Shown one piece after another: positions 9,169 to 19,500 of a stretch of 64,000 nt of DNA (its first letter is position 1; each line of letters opens with the position of its first letter). The stretch is from a virus: positions 1 through 64,000 of IMG/VR virus record IMGVR_UViG_3300006735_000018. One strand, 5' to 3'. A model generated the notes under the pieces. It ran no database searches, was not told the origin of the DNA, and saw only the letters and a program-made list of their open reading frames with translations. The position numbers were made by a program, and so were the translations under genes.

Positions 9169-11801
9169 TAAAAATCTACTTTTATAACAAATTGTTGTGC
9201 ACTTTGTCTTCTAACAGGACTTTGTAATTTTCCTATAGCCATTAAATCCGGATGCCCATCTTTATTATCGAATAAACCTATCTCTGTAACATAACTAAAT
9301 GAAGGGTAGGTGCCATTTTTTTCATAATGACTTTCCCAAGTAGGGTTTAACGAAGTTCCTTGTCCAACAGTACCACCACCAAATTGTGTTGAGGCTAAAT
9401 TTACATTATATTTCATTTCATATATTGTAGCCATGATGTCGGTTTGTAATTGACCGTTAAAGAAATATTCGTCTCCAAACTGTAAAGTTTCTGGTCCAGT
9501 TAAATTAGCAGCTCCGGTTGTTGTTGATGCAGAAGGTATTGTTATATAATCGTTTAGTTGGTATGTTGTCGCTACTCTTTTTAGGTAATCTGTTAAATAA
9601 AACTTCGTAGAAGCACTACTTAATTGACACCCACTGAAAGGTACATTTGCTGTAGCACCTGTCCTAAACGTACTATTAGTACCACCTATTTGATTGGTTA
9701 CGTCAACTTTTTTCCATAAATTAGGGTTAGGGTCTTCACCTGGATTAACAACTTGATACAGTAAATGCATCCTGTTTGCTTGCCATCCTGTACCACCAGA
9801 CATATTACCTGGTCCACCTAAATCAAAAGGTTTTAGGTAAGGAAATTCTTCACCAAAATCAATTTCTAAATCAACTGGGTCAGCATTTGGTACGTTAGTT
9901 ACTGGGACATAATAGTTACAATGTAAACCAGTAGTATAACCACTATTACTTTCAAGTAAATAAGTTAAATAAAGTGTTTCATCAACAGAACTATTATTAA
10001 AGACACCAACATTAGATGTTTCTCCCGCACAATTTGTACCAGCTGGTATTTTAGTAACTCTAGGTGCTGGTAAAGTCCAACTCCTATTTGATTTATAAGA
10101 CATAGCTGCTACTAACTCTTCGTCATGAATCGTAACCATTTTTAAATCTGGCCAAACTTTACCTACCGGGTTAGGTCCCACTGTTGTTTGTCCTAAATTA
10201 GTAGTTTGCGGTCCAGCGTTATCATCGTATAGATAATAATATCTAAGACCATCATCATTCATATTATTATTAACTGTAGATTTCATTACATATGGTTGTG
10301 ATGGGAACATATCAAATCCAGCTGGGTCAGTATAGAAACATTGACCATATTCTGTCGCTCCCATACAACCTTGTTGTTCTGAAGTTCCATTTTTTAAACT
10401 ACTCACATATTTTTTATGCCACATTAAATTAGGCATACATATTCTAAAATTCTTAGCTTTACCTATGTCTATTTTTGTAGAAGTATCTTGTAGTTGTGCA
10501 AATTTTTCACCGTAAAAGTTGGATATAGTTTGATTTGTATAGTGTAAAATAGCAATTGTTTTTTGTCTTTTTGGTGTTACTACTCTAGGATTTTTATAAG
10601 AATCATAATACCATGAAGAACTTTTCATTGTTGGGTTATATGTGTCTGGAACAGTTCCAGTATCTACTTGACCTGTATTACTACGATATCCTAAATATTC
10701 TTTTGTACCACAGTACCCTGAAGAACCATAATAATCTACTGTTTCAAAACCTTCACCAACACTTGAGTCTCTGACCCCCGCTACTTGTTCTGTCCAGTTT
10801 ATATTCATATTCCAAATTTTAACATCTTTTACAGAAACATCACAATTATTTTCAAAAGACAATGAACCTGGGGACCAATAAGGTGTCGGTTGTGCGGCCC
10901 CATACCATGTCAACATTGGATTGGTTGATTGTGCAGAATAGGTACCCCCGGTAACATTAGGGAACACTTTTACACACGCCCCAACTAAAGTACCTGTTTT
11001 ACCTGAATATTGTTTTATATCTACAGCATAAGCTCCAGTTGAAGCCGAGTAATCCATAAAGTTTGGTAATGCCCTATCTAGTGTATACCATAAAGGTTTA
11101 GCTGTACTACCAGACCAAGAACTACCTGTTCTACCAGAGGTACTATTTCCACCAATAATTTGATAGTATAGTTGTGCTGAACCACCAGTACAAGGTAAAG
11201 CGTGACAACTAGTTGTGCCTGTAGCTCCACTCTGGAAAAAATATGTTACACCTAAAATATCACCAACAACAGGTGTGTAACCAGGTAATGTTCCAGCAGA
11301 AAACGCTTGATTTTGGAATGTATTTGCTGATAAAAGTGTTATTCTACTACCACCGGTCATAGCTGAAAGTGGGAAAAAGAAATTAGAGTTTAATGTATAT
11401 GCAGAACCTGTCATAGCTGAAAATGCACATGTTGTTCCAGTATTACCACTATAGAAACCTCTTTGTGCTGCTCTATTAAAAACTTCTTCATAATCATGTG
11501 CAGCTTGAGCGGCTCCAAACAACTGGTTAGGTGCCGTTCTAGTCATAGGTAGTGGATACTTTACGTGTGCCTTATTTTTTTCTGGAATTGGGTTTAAGTT
11601 TTGTGCGTTAAAATTAGCCTGCATTATATTAACCCCACTATTTAAAGATGGTAATCTACCATTACAATCATAACAGTATTCACTATCTCCTATTTGAAAT
11701 AGTTCTATGTTTAATTGTCCTTTAGATAATTTTTTTCTACCAGCGTCTGTAAGTTTTACAGATATTATTCCTTGTGACGTGTCTTTTAATATATAACTCA
11801 T
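9168..11801 (-). CDS. Large tail fibre-like protein (LTDAGR N-terminus, TEIGLFD C-terminus)
   Basis: This 877-residue protein combines two modules shared within the cluster. The N-terminus (GIISVKLTDAGRKKLSKG, IELFQIGDSEYCY, residues 11-45) matches the two downstream genes. The C-terminus (YVTEIGLFD...MAIGKLQSP, ending FVIKVDF) matches the 406-residue fibre-like protein. The long middle is Gly/Ser/Thr/Tyr-rich and beta-like. A plausible reading is an N-terminal attachment domain, a variable shaft or receptor-binding middle and a conserved C-terminal tip. It follows a 49-base gap with an AACAATATTTATA box 16 nt before the ATG, suggesting its own transcription start for the fibre set. Function is inferred from modularity and context. 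Confidence 0.6.
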   Translation of the reverse strand: MSYILKDTSQGIISVKLTDAGRKKLSKGQLNIELFQIGDSEYCYDCNGRLPSLNSGVNIMQANFNAQNLNPIPEKNKAHVKYPLPMTRTAPNQLFGAAQAAHDYEEVFNRAAQRGFYSGNTGTTCAFSAMTGSAYTLNSNFFFPLSAMTGGSRITLLSANTFQNQAFSAGTLPGYTPVVGDILGVTYFFQSGATGTTSCHALPCTGGSAQLYYQIIGGNSTSGRTGSSWSGSTAKPLWYTLDRALPNFMDYSASTGAYAVDIKQYSGKTGTLVGACVKVFPNVTGGTYSAQSTNPMLTWYGAAQPTPYWSPGSLSFENNCDVSVKDVKIWNMNINWTEQVAGVRDSSVGEGFETVDYYGSSGYCGTKEYLGYRSNTGQVDTGTVPDTYNPTMKSSSWYYDSYKNPRVVTPKRQKTIAILHYTNQTISNFYGEKFAQLQDTSTKIDIGKAKNFRICMPNLMWHKKYVSSLKNGTSEQQGCMGATEYGQCFYTDPAGFDMFPSQPYVMKSTVNNNMNDDGLRYYYLYDDNAGPQTTNLGQTTVGPNPVGKVWPDLKMVTIHDEELVAAMSYKSNRSWTLPAPRVTKIPAGTNCAGETSNVGVFNNSSVDETLYLTYLLESNSGYTTGLHCNYYVPVTNVPNADPVDLEIDFGEEFPYLKPFDLGGPGNMSGGTGWQANRMHLLYQVVNPGEDPNPNLWKKVDVTNQIGGTNSTFRTGATANVPFSGCQLSSASTKFYLTDYLKRVATTYQLNDYITIPSASTTTGAANLTGPETLQFGDEYFFNGQLQTDIMATIYEMKYNVNLASTQFGGGTVGQGTSLNPTWESHYEKNGTYPSFSYVTEIGLFDNKDGHPDLMAIGKLQSPVRRQSAQQFVIKVDF

Positions 11802-11817
11802 AATTTTTTTGTTTTAT

Positions 11818-11825
11818 TATAAATA
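11818..11825 (-). promoter_or_regulatory. TATTTATA box upstream of the fibre gene
   Basis: On the leftward strand this reads AACAATATTTATA and lies 16 nt before the ATG at 11801. The same 13 bases occur before the gene at 47392. It is a candidate phage-specific promoter core; activity is inference. Confidence 0.35.
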
Positions 11826-11850
11826 TTGTTTATAATTTTTTATTCTATTC

Positions 11851-14800
11851 TTAATAACCTCCAGAATTTGACCCAGGTCTCATCCTTCTAGTGTTATATG
11901 GTGAATAAAAAGTTGTTTTATCTATTGTAAATGTTATTGATTTAGTACTTCTTTCTGTACTAATTTCAGAACCATTTATAAGTGGATAATATCTTTTAGA
12001 TTGTACATTATAACTATAAGTTCCTGGTTCTGGTACGGAAATTATAAAATTAGTACTAATACTACCTTCTTTTGTTGTGTCAAATGTTTCTAATTCCTCT
12101 TGTACTATATTACCATTACTGTCAAATACAACTAATTTAAGTTCTTCTATAAGATAAATCTTTTTATCTATAGTGGCTCTAACTATAGGATTTTTAGTAC
12201 TGGCTAACCCAGTTACATTATACTGTGTTAAATAATACATAGATATCACATCTGAAGATATGAAATCAGTTGTACCATCCACAACGTAAGTTAAAAACTG
12301 TATTCTTTTTTCTGTAACTTTTTCAAAATCTACACCTTCCGTTAGTGTTTGTCCATTAAGTACCATTTGAATCCCACCTAATGCTGGGTATTCTAAATTA
12401 ATATAATAGTTAGCGGTATCTTTATACATAACACTGTTAGTGTCTGTAGTTACAGTACCAACTGTTAATCTTTGATTGTAATAGTTTCTATTACTTTTAG
12501 CTGGGTAAATAACTTGTATTATATCATTATTTTTAACAGTTCTAGGACCCATAATTAACCTAAAACCATTCCAATAATAATCACCAGTATTAAAAGCTTC
12601 TTGATTGTCACTGTAACTAGTGATAGTGACACTATTACTTTGTGTCATAGTAACTCCATTAACAACCACTTGTACATTACTTAATGGTGGATATGGCATT
12701 GTTAAAGCAGAATAAGTGAAAGCACTTTGTGACCCAGAAAAATCTGGAACATCACTAACTGTGATTCTTTTTGTAACCAATCTAACAGAACCCTCAGCTA
12801 AAGAACTATTATAATTAATTTGTTGATTTATTAAGTTTGGTTCTGATGGTGGTTGAACTAAGGCCATATAATAATCTGTATTTTCTATAGTTGTACCACC
12901 AACATTATCTAAATTATCTAACCAAATAGGGTCTTTAGTACTTTTATCTTTAAAAATATAAGAGGGTTTTATGATATATTCCCAAGTGTTCCCTGTAGGT
13001 AATCCAGACAAAGGTAATATAGTTGTTGAACTTAAAGCTATCCCAGTTTTTCTATCTTGTGGGTTAGATAATTCACTTAAGGTGTTAAAAAGATAACTAT
13101 ATGCTGGTTTATTTTTTACCCTACTTTGACTGTAATCATAAGCGTGAATATTTAATTTTAAAAAACATTTTTCTAGTAATATATCTGAAGTAAAACCAGA
13201 TGTGTTAGCTGTAATAATTGTTGTGTTACCAGTATAACCAGATAGGTTAATAATTTTTAAATTTTCTACATCTGTTTTTGGTTTAGTCAACCCTTCTAAT
13301 ACAGTGGTAGGTTCTTTAAATGTTTGTAAAGTTGCGGAAGCTTTTGGTCTTATACTTGGTACTGTTAACTCTGAGTTACACCTAGGATTAAAGTCACAGT
13401 TTTTTGAATTTTCAACATTGTTATTACCTACTACCTCATCTAAAGTTTGTGATTGTATTGATATATTTGGATTATAGGTTGTAGTCTCTGTTAATGTTAT
13501 AGCGGAAGTATTTGATATAAAGGTGTTAGATGTAGGTGTTACAGTATAATTTGCAGCTGTACCTGTAAATCCAACCCCATAAAATGTACCGAAACTTGAG
13601 TTGGCCATGTAACCAGTTCTTGTACCTCCTAAAAATCTTTGTAATTCAGTTCCACTAACCCAAGTAGGTGCACTTTCTGAACTTCCTGACCAAGTATTAC
13701 TGTCTGTCAAATCAAAATTAATTTCGTGATATGTTTGAAATACGTTTGAAGCTCCAATATCTACAGTTGCACCAGTCGCGTAAGTGTTAGACTTTTCTCC
13801 CATTGTTGGTGTCATTTGGATTTTAAACCTTTCTCCTTCATCACCGCTTCTTGTAACTCTAACTTTAATAGCTCCTTGGGTTGTCATATACCCGCTTTGA
13901 GTATAAGGACTTCTATGTGCTGTAGCTGGACTAACAACATCCCTAGGTCCATTTCTTAAAACTACATGACTAAATTCTTTGTATTGCGTGGTAACATAGG
14001 TTGTTTCTCCTGGGTCTAGACCGGCCTCATATTCTCGTAATAAACTAAGTAATATCTCCTCATAAATCCTCATAAAAATTTCATCTTCAGAAAAGGTCCT
14101 ATAGAGGTCTTCATAACTGTATTTATCAAGTGTATCATCCAACGTACCACCATAACCTTCAGCTACTTCTGGATTTTCTTCAAAAAACTGACTAATTGCT
14201 TGTTGTTTTGCTCTTTCTACTATTTCTTGAATCACCCTATCATCAGCCTCTTCTGGATTTCCTTGAATTATTTCTCGTCCGTATGCGTCCTGTTGGAATG
14301 CTCTAGCTGATTGTCCTCTATTAAAGTTAATAGATGTTCCACTAGTTTGGTCAATATCTAATGTTAGATAATGGGTAGCACCACTTTGACCATAGGTACC
14401 TTCAGTATCTCTAAAGTAAGCTAAAACTACCGAAGCTGAACCACGATTATTAAATTGTGTTGCTCCACTTTGGAATAAATAAACATCGTGTGTGTAGTCT
14501 AAGTAACTACAAGAACTTATTAAGGATACTGGTCTTGGTGTTACTGTAGTTGCTGAATTACTAGATAACCTATATGTGGTTTGACAATAGTTATTTTCTA
14601 ATTTACTAGCATATATTTTATAGTCTTTAACTACGTCGGATTCACCAATATAAGGAAATATATTATCAGCTCCTGCGTGAGCCAACATAATATATTTAAA
14701 TGTATTACTATTTTGTGTTAATAGTTCTGAAGAAACCGGGTCACCTTTAGTACCTCTATCAGCTAAAGGATTAAATGTTACCCAAGCATAGTCACTATCT

Positions 14801-15840
14801 GTGTTTCCTGTCGTAGTATCCCAAACAAAAAACTTATTTAGGTATCTATGATAATAATAGGTACCTCTATAATTGTTACCCTCTATTGTGGCACCTGTTA
14901 AATCTTTTTGTGTTACAGCTACCACTGGGTCACCACCCACAACACCACTAGGACCACAATTCCAACCCTCTTGACATTCACTACTACCACTCACCCCTAA
15001 ATACCACCATCTACCCGTATCTGTAGTTCTAGCTGTATTTGGGTTTACGTCTGGGTATCTCATTACACCACCGCTGGCAGAATTACCAGTAAAAAACCAG
15101 TGACCTACCCCATCTAAAACGTGACTATAATTATTTAAACCAGTAGTATATAAATTTGTACCTGTTGTAATCCCATTTCCACCATAATAAACTTTAGAGT
15201 TGGCAAAATGTGAATTTATTGTATAAGCGGATGTTATAGCTGAAAGTCTAAAAGCTGGGTTACTTGTTGCGGAAACACTTATAGTTGAAGCTGTACATTC
15301 TGAATCTGTAACTTTAAAATGTCTAGTTAAACTTTGTTCTCTACCTATACTCAACAAATATTGACCATTTGTTAAATCTTTAAATACTACAGGTGTTTGT
15401 GTGTCAGCAGTTGCAACTGTTCTTTGTCTTAATAAACTACCATCTTTATATAGGGAATAGTTAAAAGTAGACGCTGTATATTGTCCAAATAAATTATTAG
15501 TACCAGACGAATAAACTGTAACTTCACAATATTGGTTTGTATTTGTAACACAAGAATACGATGTTACGTCAGCAGAAAATGATGGATTGGTGTAAGCTGA
15601 AAGGTTAACATTTGTAGTACCAACATTACCATTTGAATCTGTAATTGTAGCCTTGTAAAGACCTTCGGCTAAATTATCCAAGTCCCATTGTGTTGATGTT
15701 ACATAACCATTTACAGTAGCTCCTGACCAACTAACAGTCCAAGGAGCAGTACCACCACTAACATCTACAATTGTTATAGCACCAACTGATTCTCCTGAAA
15801 CTGTTGGTGTTACATAATATTCGTTAAGAAAAGCACTCAT
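11851..15840 (-). CDS. Giant adhesin-like virion protein with N-terminal SprB-like repeat
   Basis: This 1329-residue protein starts with an immunoglobulin-like segment (about residues 10-85) that follows the SprB repeat pattern: GAITIVDVSGGTAPWTVSW, then NLAEGLYKATITDSNG. SprB repeats are characteristic of Bacteroidota gliding and surface adhesins. A second similar domain may follow (VTSYSCVTNTNQYCEVTV). The middle includes a polar, coiled helical stretch (about 520-610), and the C-terminal third is beta-rich with a proline/arginine-rich end. It is separated by 12 bases from the gene upstream. No signal peptide is present, consistent with a virion component rather than a secreted protein. A role in host-surface contact is inferred from the repeat type and neighbours. 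Confidence 0.6.
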   Translation of the reverse strand: MSAFLNEYYVTPTVSGESVGAITIVDVSGGTAPWTVSWSGATVNGYVTSTQWDLDNLAEGLYKATITDSNGNVGTTNVNLSAYTNPSFSADVTSYSCVTNTNQYCEVTVYSSGTNNLFGQYTASTFNYSLYKDGSLLRQRTVATADTQTPVVFKDLTNGQYLLSIGREQSLTRHFKVTDSECTASTISVSATSNPAFRLSAITSAYTINSHFANSKVYYGGNGITTGTNLYTTGLNNYSHVLDGVGHWFFTGNSASGGVMRYPDVNPNTARTTDTGRWWYLGVSGSSECQEGWNCGPSGVVGGDPVVAVTQKDLTGATIEGNNYRGTYYYHRYLNKFFVWDTTTGNTDSDYAWVTFNPLADRGTKGDPVSSELLTQNSNTFKYIMLAHAGADNIFPYIGESDVVKDYKIYASKLENNYCQTTYRLSSNSATTVTPRPVSLISSCSYLDYTHDVYLFQSGATQFNNRGSASVVLAYFRDTEGTYGQSGATHYLTLDIDQTSGTSINFNRGQSARAFQQDAYGREIIQGNPEEADDRVIQEIVERAKQQAISQFFEENPEVAEGYGGTLDDTLDKYSYEDLYRTFSEDEIFMRIYEEILLSLLREYEAGLDPGETTYVTTQYKEFSHVVLRNGPRDVVSPATAHRSPYTQSGYMTTQGAIKVRVTRSGDEGERFKIQMTPTMGEKSNTYATGATVDIGASNVFQTYHEINFDLTDSNTWSGSSESAPTWVSGTELQRFLGGTRTGYMANSSFGTFYGVGFTGTAANYTVTPTSNTFISNTSAITLTETTTYNPNISIQSQTLDEVVGNNNVENSKNCDFNPRCNSELTVPSIRPKASATLQTFKEPTTVLEGLTKPKTDVENLKIINLSGYTGNTTIITANTSGFTSDILLEKCFLKLNIHAYDYSQSRVKNKPAYSYLFNTLSELSNPQDRKTGIALSSTTILPLSGLPTGNTWEYIIKPSYIFKDKSTKDPIWLDNLDNVGGTTIENTDYYMALVQPPSEPNLINQQINYNSSLAEGSVRLVTKRITVSDVPDFSGSQSAFTYSALTMPYPPLSNVQVVVNGVTMTQSNSVTITSYSDNQEAFNTGDYYWNGFRLIMGPRTVKNNDIIQVIYPAKSNRNYYNQRLTVGTVTTDTNSVMYKDTANYYINLEYPALGGIQMVLNGQTLTEGVDFEKVTEKRIQFLTYVVDGTTDFISSDVISMYYLTQYNVTGLASTKNPIVRATIDKKIYLIEELKLVVFDSNGNIVQEELETFDTTKEGSISTNFIISVPEPGTYSYNVQSKRYYPLINGSEISTERSTKSITFTIDKTTFYSPYNTRRMRPGSNSGGY

Positions 15841-15852
15841 ATTTTATCAGTT

Positions 15853-18800
15853 TTAATATCCATAACCTCCTCCAGAACTTGTTCCATTACCTCCGGTATT
15901 AGTGTCATAATTTATTGTTACAGAACCAACAGAGTTGGTTATATTATTATTATTTCTTTCACCTCTTATAGGTGAAAGAGTGTCGTGTGGTTCAACAGTG
16001 TGTATAGCTCCAACCATTGGTACACCATCATGTATATGATAAAAGCCAACATAAACATCACCACTAGGAAGTAAATATTCATCACCACTTGTATATAAAT
16101 TACTTTCGTCACCTAAACAAGAACTTGTAAACACTTTTGGTTCACAACTTCTATTAACCCCAGCACAATAATTTTCTGCTTTATCTTCACATTCATCACA
16201 ATCTAATATAGAGGTATCTGTAACCAAATCTGTTGTACCGTAAAATGGATGTGTAGGTACATTTGATTTTTTATCTTTACAAACACAATAAAACTTACAT
16301 TTAAAACCTTCATCTGATTTAAACTGTGTTAAAGGTTCAGCTCTTGTTGTTTTTATTATTATCGGTTGACCATCTATTAATATTTGATTATCTACATTAT
16401 CAACTTTTTCTTTTATTTTTATTTCACTCTCAATTAATTCAAATTTTTCATCTAACGTTGGTGTAAAACAAGGTGTATATAATTTTTCGTCTGGGGTTAC
16501 TACTACAAAATGTTCTTTATCAATTCCTCTAACATTAGATATTATATTTTTTATAACGTAACTATGACTAATTTGTGGAAATTTGTAATTACAAAGAATA
16601 GAATCTTTTTGGTCATATCTAGGTAAATTAAATACTAGTATACCAGATTTAATTTCAACCATATCTTTGTTGTTTGGTAAGTAGTAATCTGTCAGACTGT
16701 TAGTTTCTAGTTGGTTAACCCAGTTATTTGTAGCTTTTGGTGATTCTATATTTAATTCTAGTTTTTTATCATCTTTTTTATTGTCTACAAATGTTAAATT
16801 ATTAAAGGTTTCTGAATTTATACTTGGTGGTTTAATAGGTGAGTAACCTTTATCTATAATATACAAAGACCCTAGTGAGGTTTGTTTTATAGTCTCATTT
16901 CTATCATTTATATATTCTTCAGGTTCAGAAAGTTTTTGAGGGTTCATAAAAAACTTTTTTTCCATATTACTAGTTCTACCTGTGGTTGGACTATATTTTG
17001 TAATTCTATAAAATGGTGATTGTATAGGATTACCCGATAAATCTATTTTATTACCTAAATTCATCTCTATGTAAGCGTTACCACCAGTTACTTTAGATGT
17101 TACATTAAAAGTTGTATTATATTTTAAAGAAACTGTTTCACCACTTTTTAAAGAAATTAATCCAGTATTTAAACTTACGGGTATACTAGCGTGGAATACT
17201 GTATTTGCTGATGTTCCAGAAGCGTAACAATTACTATAACCACTCATACTGTTTTGTACTATATTAGTTTGATTTAAAAGGTATTGATTGGCTGATGTAT
17301 TAGTTAAAGGACTGGCACCAATAACTGTACTTAGTAAATTACTAGTAACACCACTTGTTGTTTCTTTTTCTATAAACACTTCAAAATTAAAATCTAAAAT
17401 ACCAGTATTATTATTTAAACCATTTTTACCTGGAAAATAAACACCATTAGTGTCTTTTTTAACGGTTTCACCTTCTGTTAACCCCCTTTCAATTATAGAA
17501 GAATTTATTAACCTTTTAAGTTCGTATTCTGTACTTGGGTATCCTATACTTTCAGTTGAACCTGAAACATAATTAGTAGTTATGTATTCACACCATTTAG
17601 TGTCTGTGTATTTAACATCTAGATAAGCCTGGTATTGGAATTTGTAGGTTCCTCCACTTAAACTTTTATAAATCATATAATTTTTAGGGTCACCACTTTG
17701 TATTATTACGGCTCCCTCACCTGAAAGTGATAAAGTAGTACCTGTTTGTGCTGATAAATTTTGCCAAGAATTATAAGGTACCCAACTAGGAGAATTTACA
17801 CCTATAAAAGGTTGGTGTTCTATTCTGTTTATATTAGTTATTGGTATTGATATACCTGTTTGTTCTGTGGTAGCTGTATACCCATTTCCAGAAAAATATA
17901 TATCATACGTGTTATTTCCTGTGATTGCTCCAGACGTATAACCAGTATACATAGTAGCCGCTGAAAAGGATTCTTTTATTGTTGAAAATGTTGTACCAAA
18001 AAAGTCATTTCTTAGGTCTTTTATTGGTGCGTAGTATTCTTTTTCACAAGTCCAACACTTACCAAAATTATTATCTATTTTTGTTTTTTTACAGGCTTCT
18101 ACACAATTTTCTAATGAAGAATTAACTAATATTGTTGTTAACTTATCATTTGTATCGTTAGAGTACATACACTTACAATTAGTACCATCCCATAAATTCT
18201 TTTTACTATATTCGTTAACCTTAGTTTCTTTAGAAGGACAAATAGTCATAGTTTTTAAAGAACCACCAGAACTATATTCTACCCTTAAATCGTTAAAATA
18301 ATCATTATTAGACCTTGAAATCCAATCACTAATATTATTATATAATCTAGGTTTTTTACCACCATCACCAGCGTAAGTTTCTAAATTAGCTATTTGATTT
18401 TCTTTTAAAGATTGTTCAAAACTATCTAAATGTTCTGCAGAATAAAAACTTACTTCTATACATCTTTCTAAATCACTAAAGTATTGATTATTACGTAATT
18501 CTGAAACCCAATTTAAAGGGTATTTTCTCAATCCTTTATCAAAATAAGGTGTAGATGGTTCTATTATGTTACCGTCTAATTTTCTAGAAACATTATAAGG
18601 TATTTCTTTAACACTATTTTTAATAAAATTACCTATATTAAGTTTATAGTTTTCATCATTTTTAACTATGTAAACATCAGAAGATTTTAAATAGTAATCT
18701 GTATACTCTTGGTTTAATCCTTGGAAGTATTCTAGATAGTTAAATTTTACTTGTCCTAGTTCTAGGTCTTTACTTTCCATTTTAACATAACTGGTAGGTG

Positions 18801-19500
18801 CTGTAGTTAAAGTTCTAATCCTTCTAGGTTCAACTAAGGTTACCGTATCAACATCACCTGTTTTATCTTTAAAATATTTTTTTACAATATTAGCATTTGG
18901 TTTTGGTACGTTTAATTTAAAAAATATAGTAGTTATCGGACCTGTAGTACTAAAAGCTCTTAAATCTACATCAAAACCTAAATTAGAGTATACTTTAAAT
19001 AAATCAGTATCCTCACTAATATGTGGTAATAACATTTCTATTTGATGTATTTTACCTTCCCTAGGTCTATTAAATTTATGTAAGGCGGATTTTTCGTTTG
19101 GTGAATATATTTCACTAGTAGATAGTAGAGATTTATGTATTTTGTTTCCTATTTGTTTTAGAGATAATGTCCTATCATTTTCTATATTTAGTCTTATTAT
19201 AAAATCTGATAAAAATGGTTTTTTAGTTAGTTTGTATTCACCTAACTTAAAGTTTTCCTTTTTAAAATATAAAAAAGCTTCTAGTATTTTTTTACCTTGA
19301 TATATTTGGTACATTTGTACTGGACTATTCACATCATAATCCATTGTTATAAATTGACTTTTATTGTATTTTCTACCACTTACAGTTCCGGTAGCATAAA
19401 CCTTAACTTGTAACGAATCCATTACTTGTCTTAAATCAATGTTTTTAGTATATCTTACAACATCTTTACTATTTTTTATATTTTTTTCTATAGTATCCAT
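15853..19500 (-). CDS. Large baseplate/fibre-associated structural protein, cysteine-rich C-terminal region
   Basis: This 1215-residue protein is not assignable to a named family. The N-terminal third is a lysine-rich alpha/beta region. The centre is Ser/Thr/Gly/Tyr-rich and fibre-like. The C-terminal 150 residues have a cysteine cluster (CKFYCVCKDKK, CDECEDKAENYC, CEPKVFTSSC), then a compact motif YVGFYHIHDGVPMVGAIHT and a glycine-rich tail. The ATG overlaps the last base of the upstream 1148-residue gene, so the two are translationally adjacent. Position between the connector-like gene upstream and the SprB-like adhesin suggests a distal tail or fibre scaffold. Histidines in the YHIH/HT motif could bind metal, but this is untested. 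Confidence 0.5.
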   Translation of the reverse strand: MDTIEKNIKNSKDVVRYTKNIDLRQVMDSLQVKVYATGTVSGRKYNKSQFITMDYDVNSPVQMYQIYQGKKILEAFLYFKKENFKLGEYKLTKKPFLSDFIIRLNIENDRTLSLKQIGNKIHKSLLSTSEIYSPNEKSALHKFNRPREGKIHQIEMLLPHISEDTDLFKVYSNLGFDVDLRAFSTTGPITTIFFKLNVPKPNANIVKKYFKDKTGDVDTVTLVEPRRIRTLTTAPTSYVKMESKDLELGQVKFNYLEYFQGLNQEYTDYYLKSSDVYIVKNDENYKLNIGNFIKNSVKEIPYNVSRKLDGNIIEPSTPYFDKGLRKYPLNWVSELRNNQYFSDLERCIEVSFYSAEHLDSFEQSLKENQIANLETYAGDGGKKPRLYNNISDWISRSNNDYFNDLRVEYSSGGSLKTMTICPSKETKVNEYSKKNLWDGTNCKCMYSNDTNDKLTTILVNSSLENCVEACKKTKIDNNFGKCWTCEKEYYAPIKDLRNDFFGTTFSTIKESFSAATMYTGYTSGAITGNNTYDIYFSGNGYTATTEQTGISIPITNINRIEHQPFIGVNSPSWVPYNSWQNLSAQTGTTLSLSGEGAVIIQSGDPKNYMIYKSLSGGTYKFQYQAYLDVKYTDTKWCEYITTNYVSGSTESIGYPSTEYELKRLINSSIIERGLTEGETVKKDTNGVYFPGKNGLNNNTGILDFNFEVFIEKETTSGVTSNLLSTVIGASPLTNTSANQYLLNQTNIVQNSMSGYSNCYASGTSANTVFHASIPVSLNTGLISLKSGETVSLKYNTTFNVTSKVTGGNAYIEMNLGNKIDLSGNPIQSPFYRITKYSPTTGRTSNMEKKFFMNPQKLSEPEEYINDRNETIKQTSLGSLYIIDKGYSPIKPPSINSETFNNLTFVDNKKDDKKLELNIESPKATNNWVNQLETNSLTDYYLPNNKDMVEIKSGILVFNLPRYDQKDSILCNYKFPQISHSYVIKNIISNVRGIDKEHFVVVTPDEKLYTPCFTPTLDEKFELIESEIKIKEKVDNVDNQILIDGQPIIIKTTRAEPLTQFKSDEGFKCKFYCVCKDKKSNVPTHPFYGTTDLVTDTSILDCDECEDKAENYCAGVNRSCEPKVFTSSCLGDESNLYTSGDEYLLPSGDVYVGFYHIHDGVPMVGAIHTVEPHDTLSPIRGERNNNNITNSVGSVTINYDTNTGGNGTSSGGGYGY

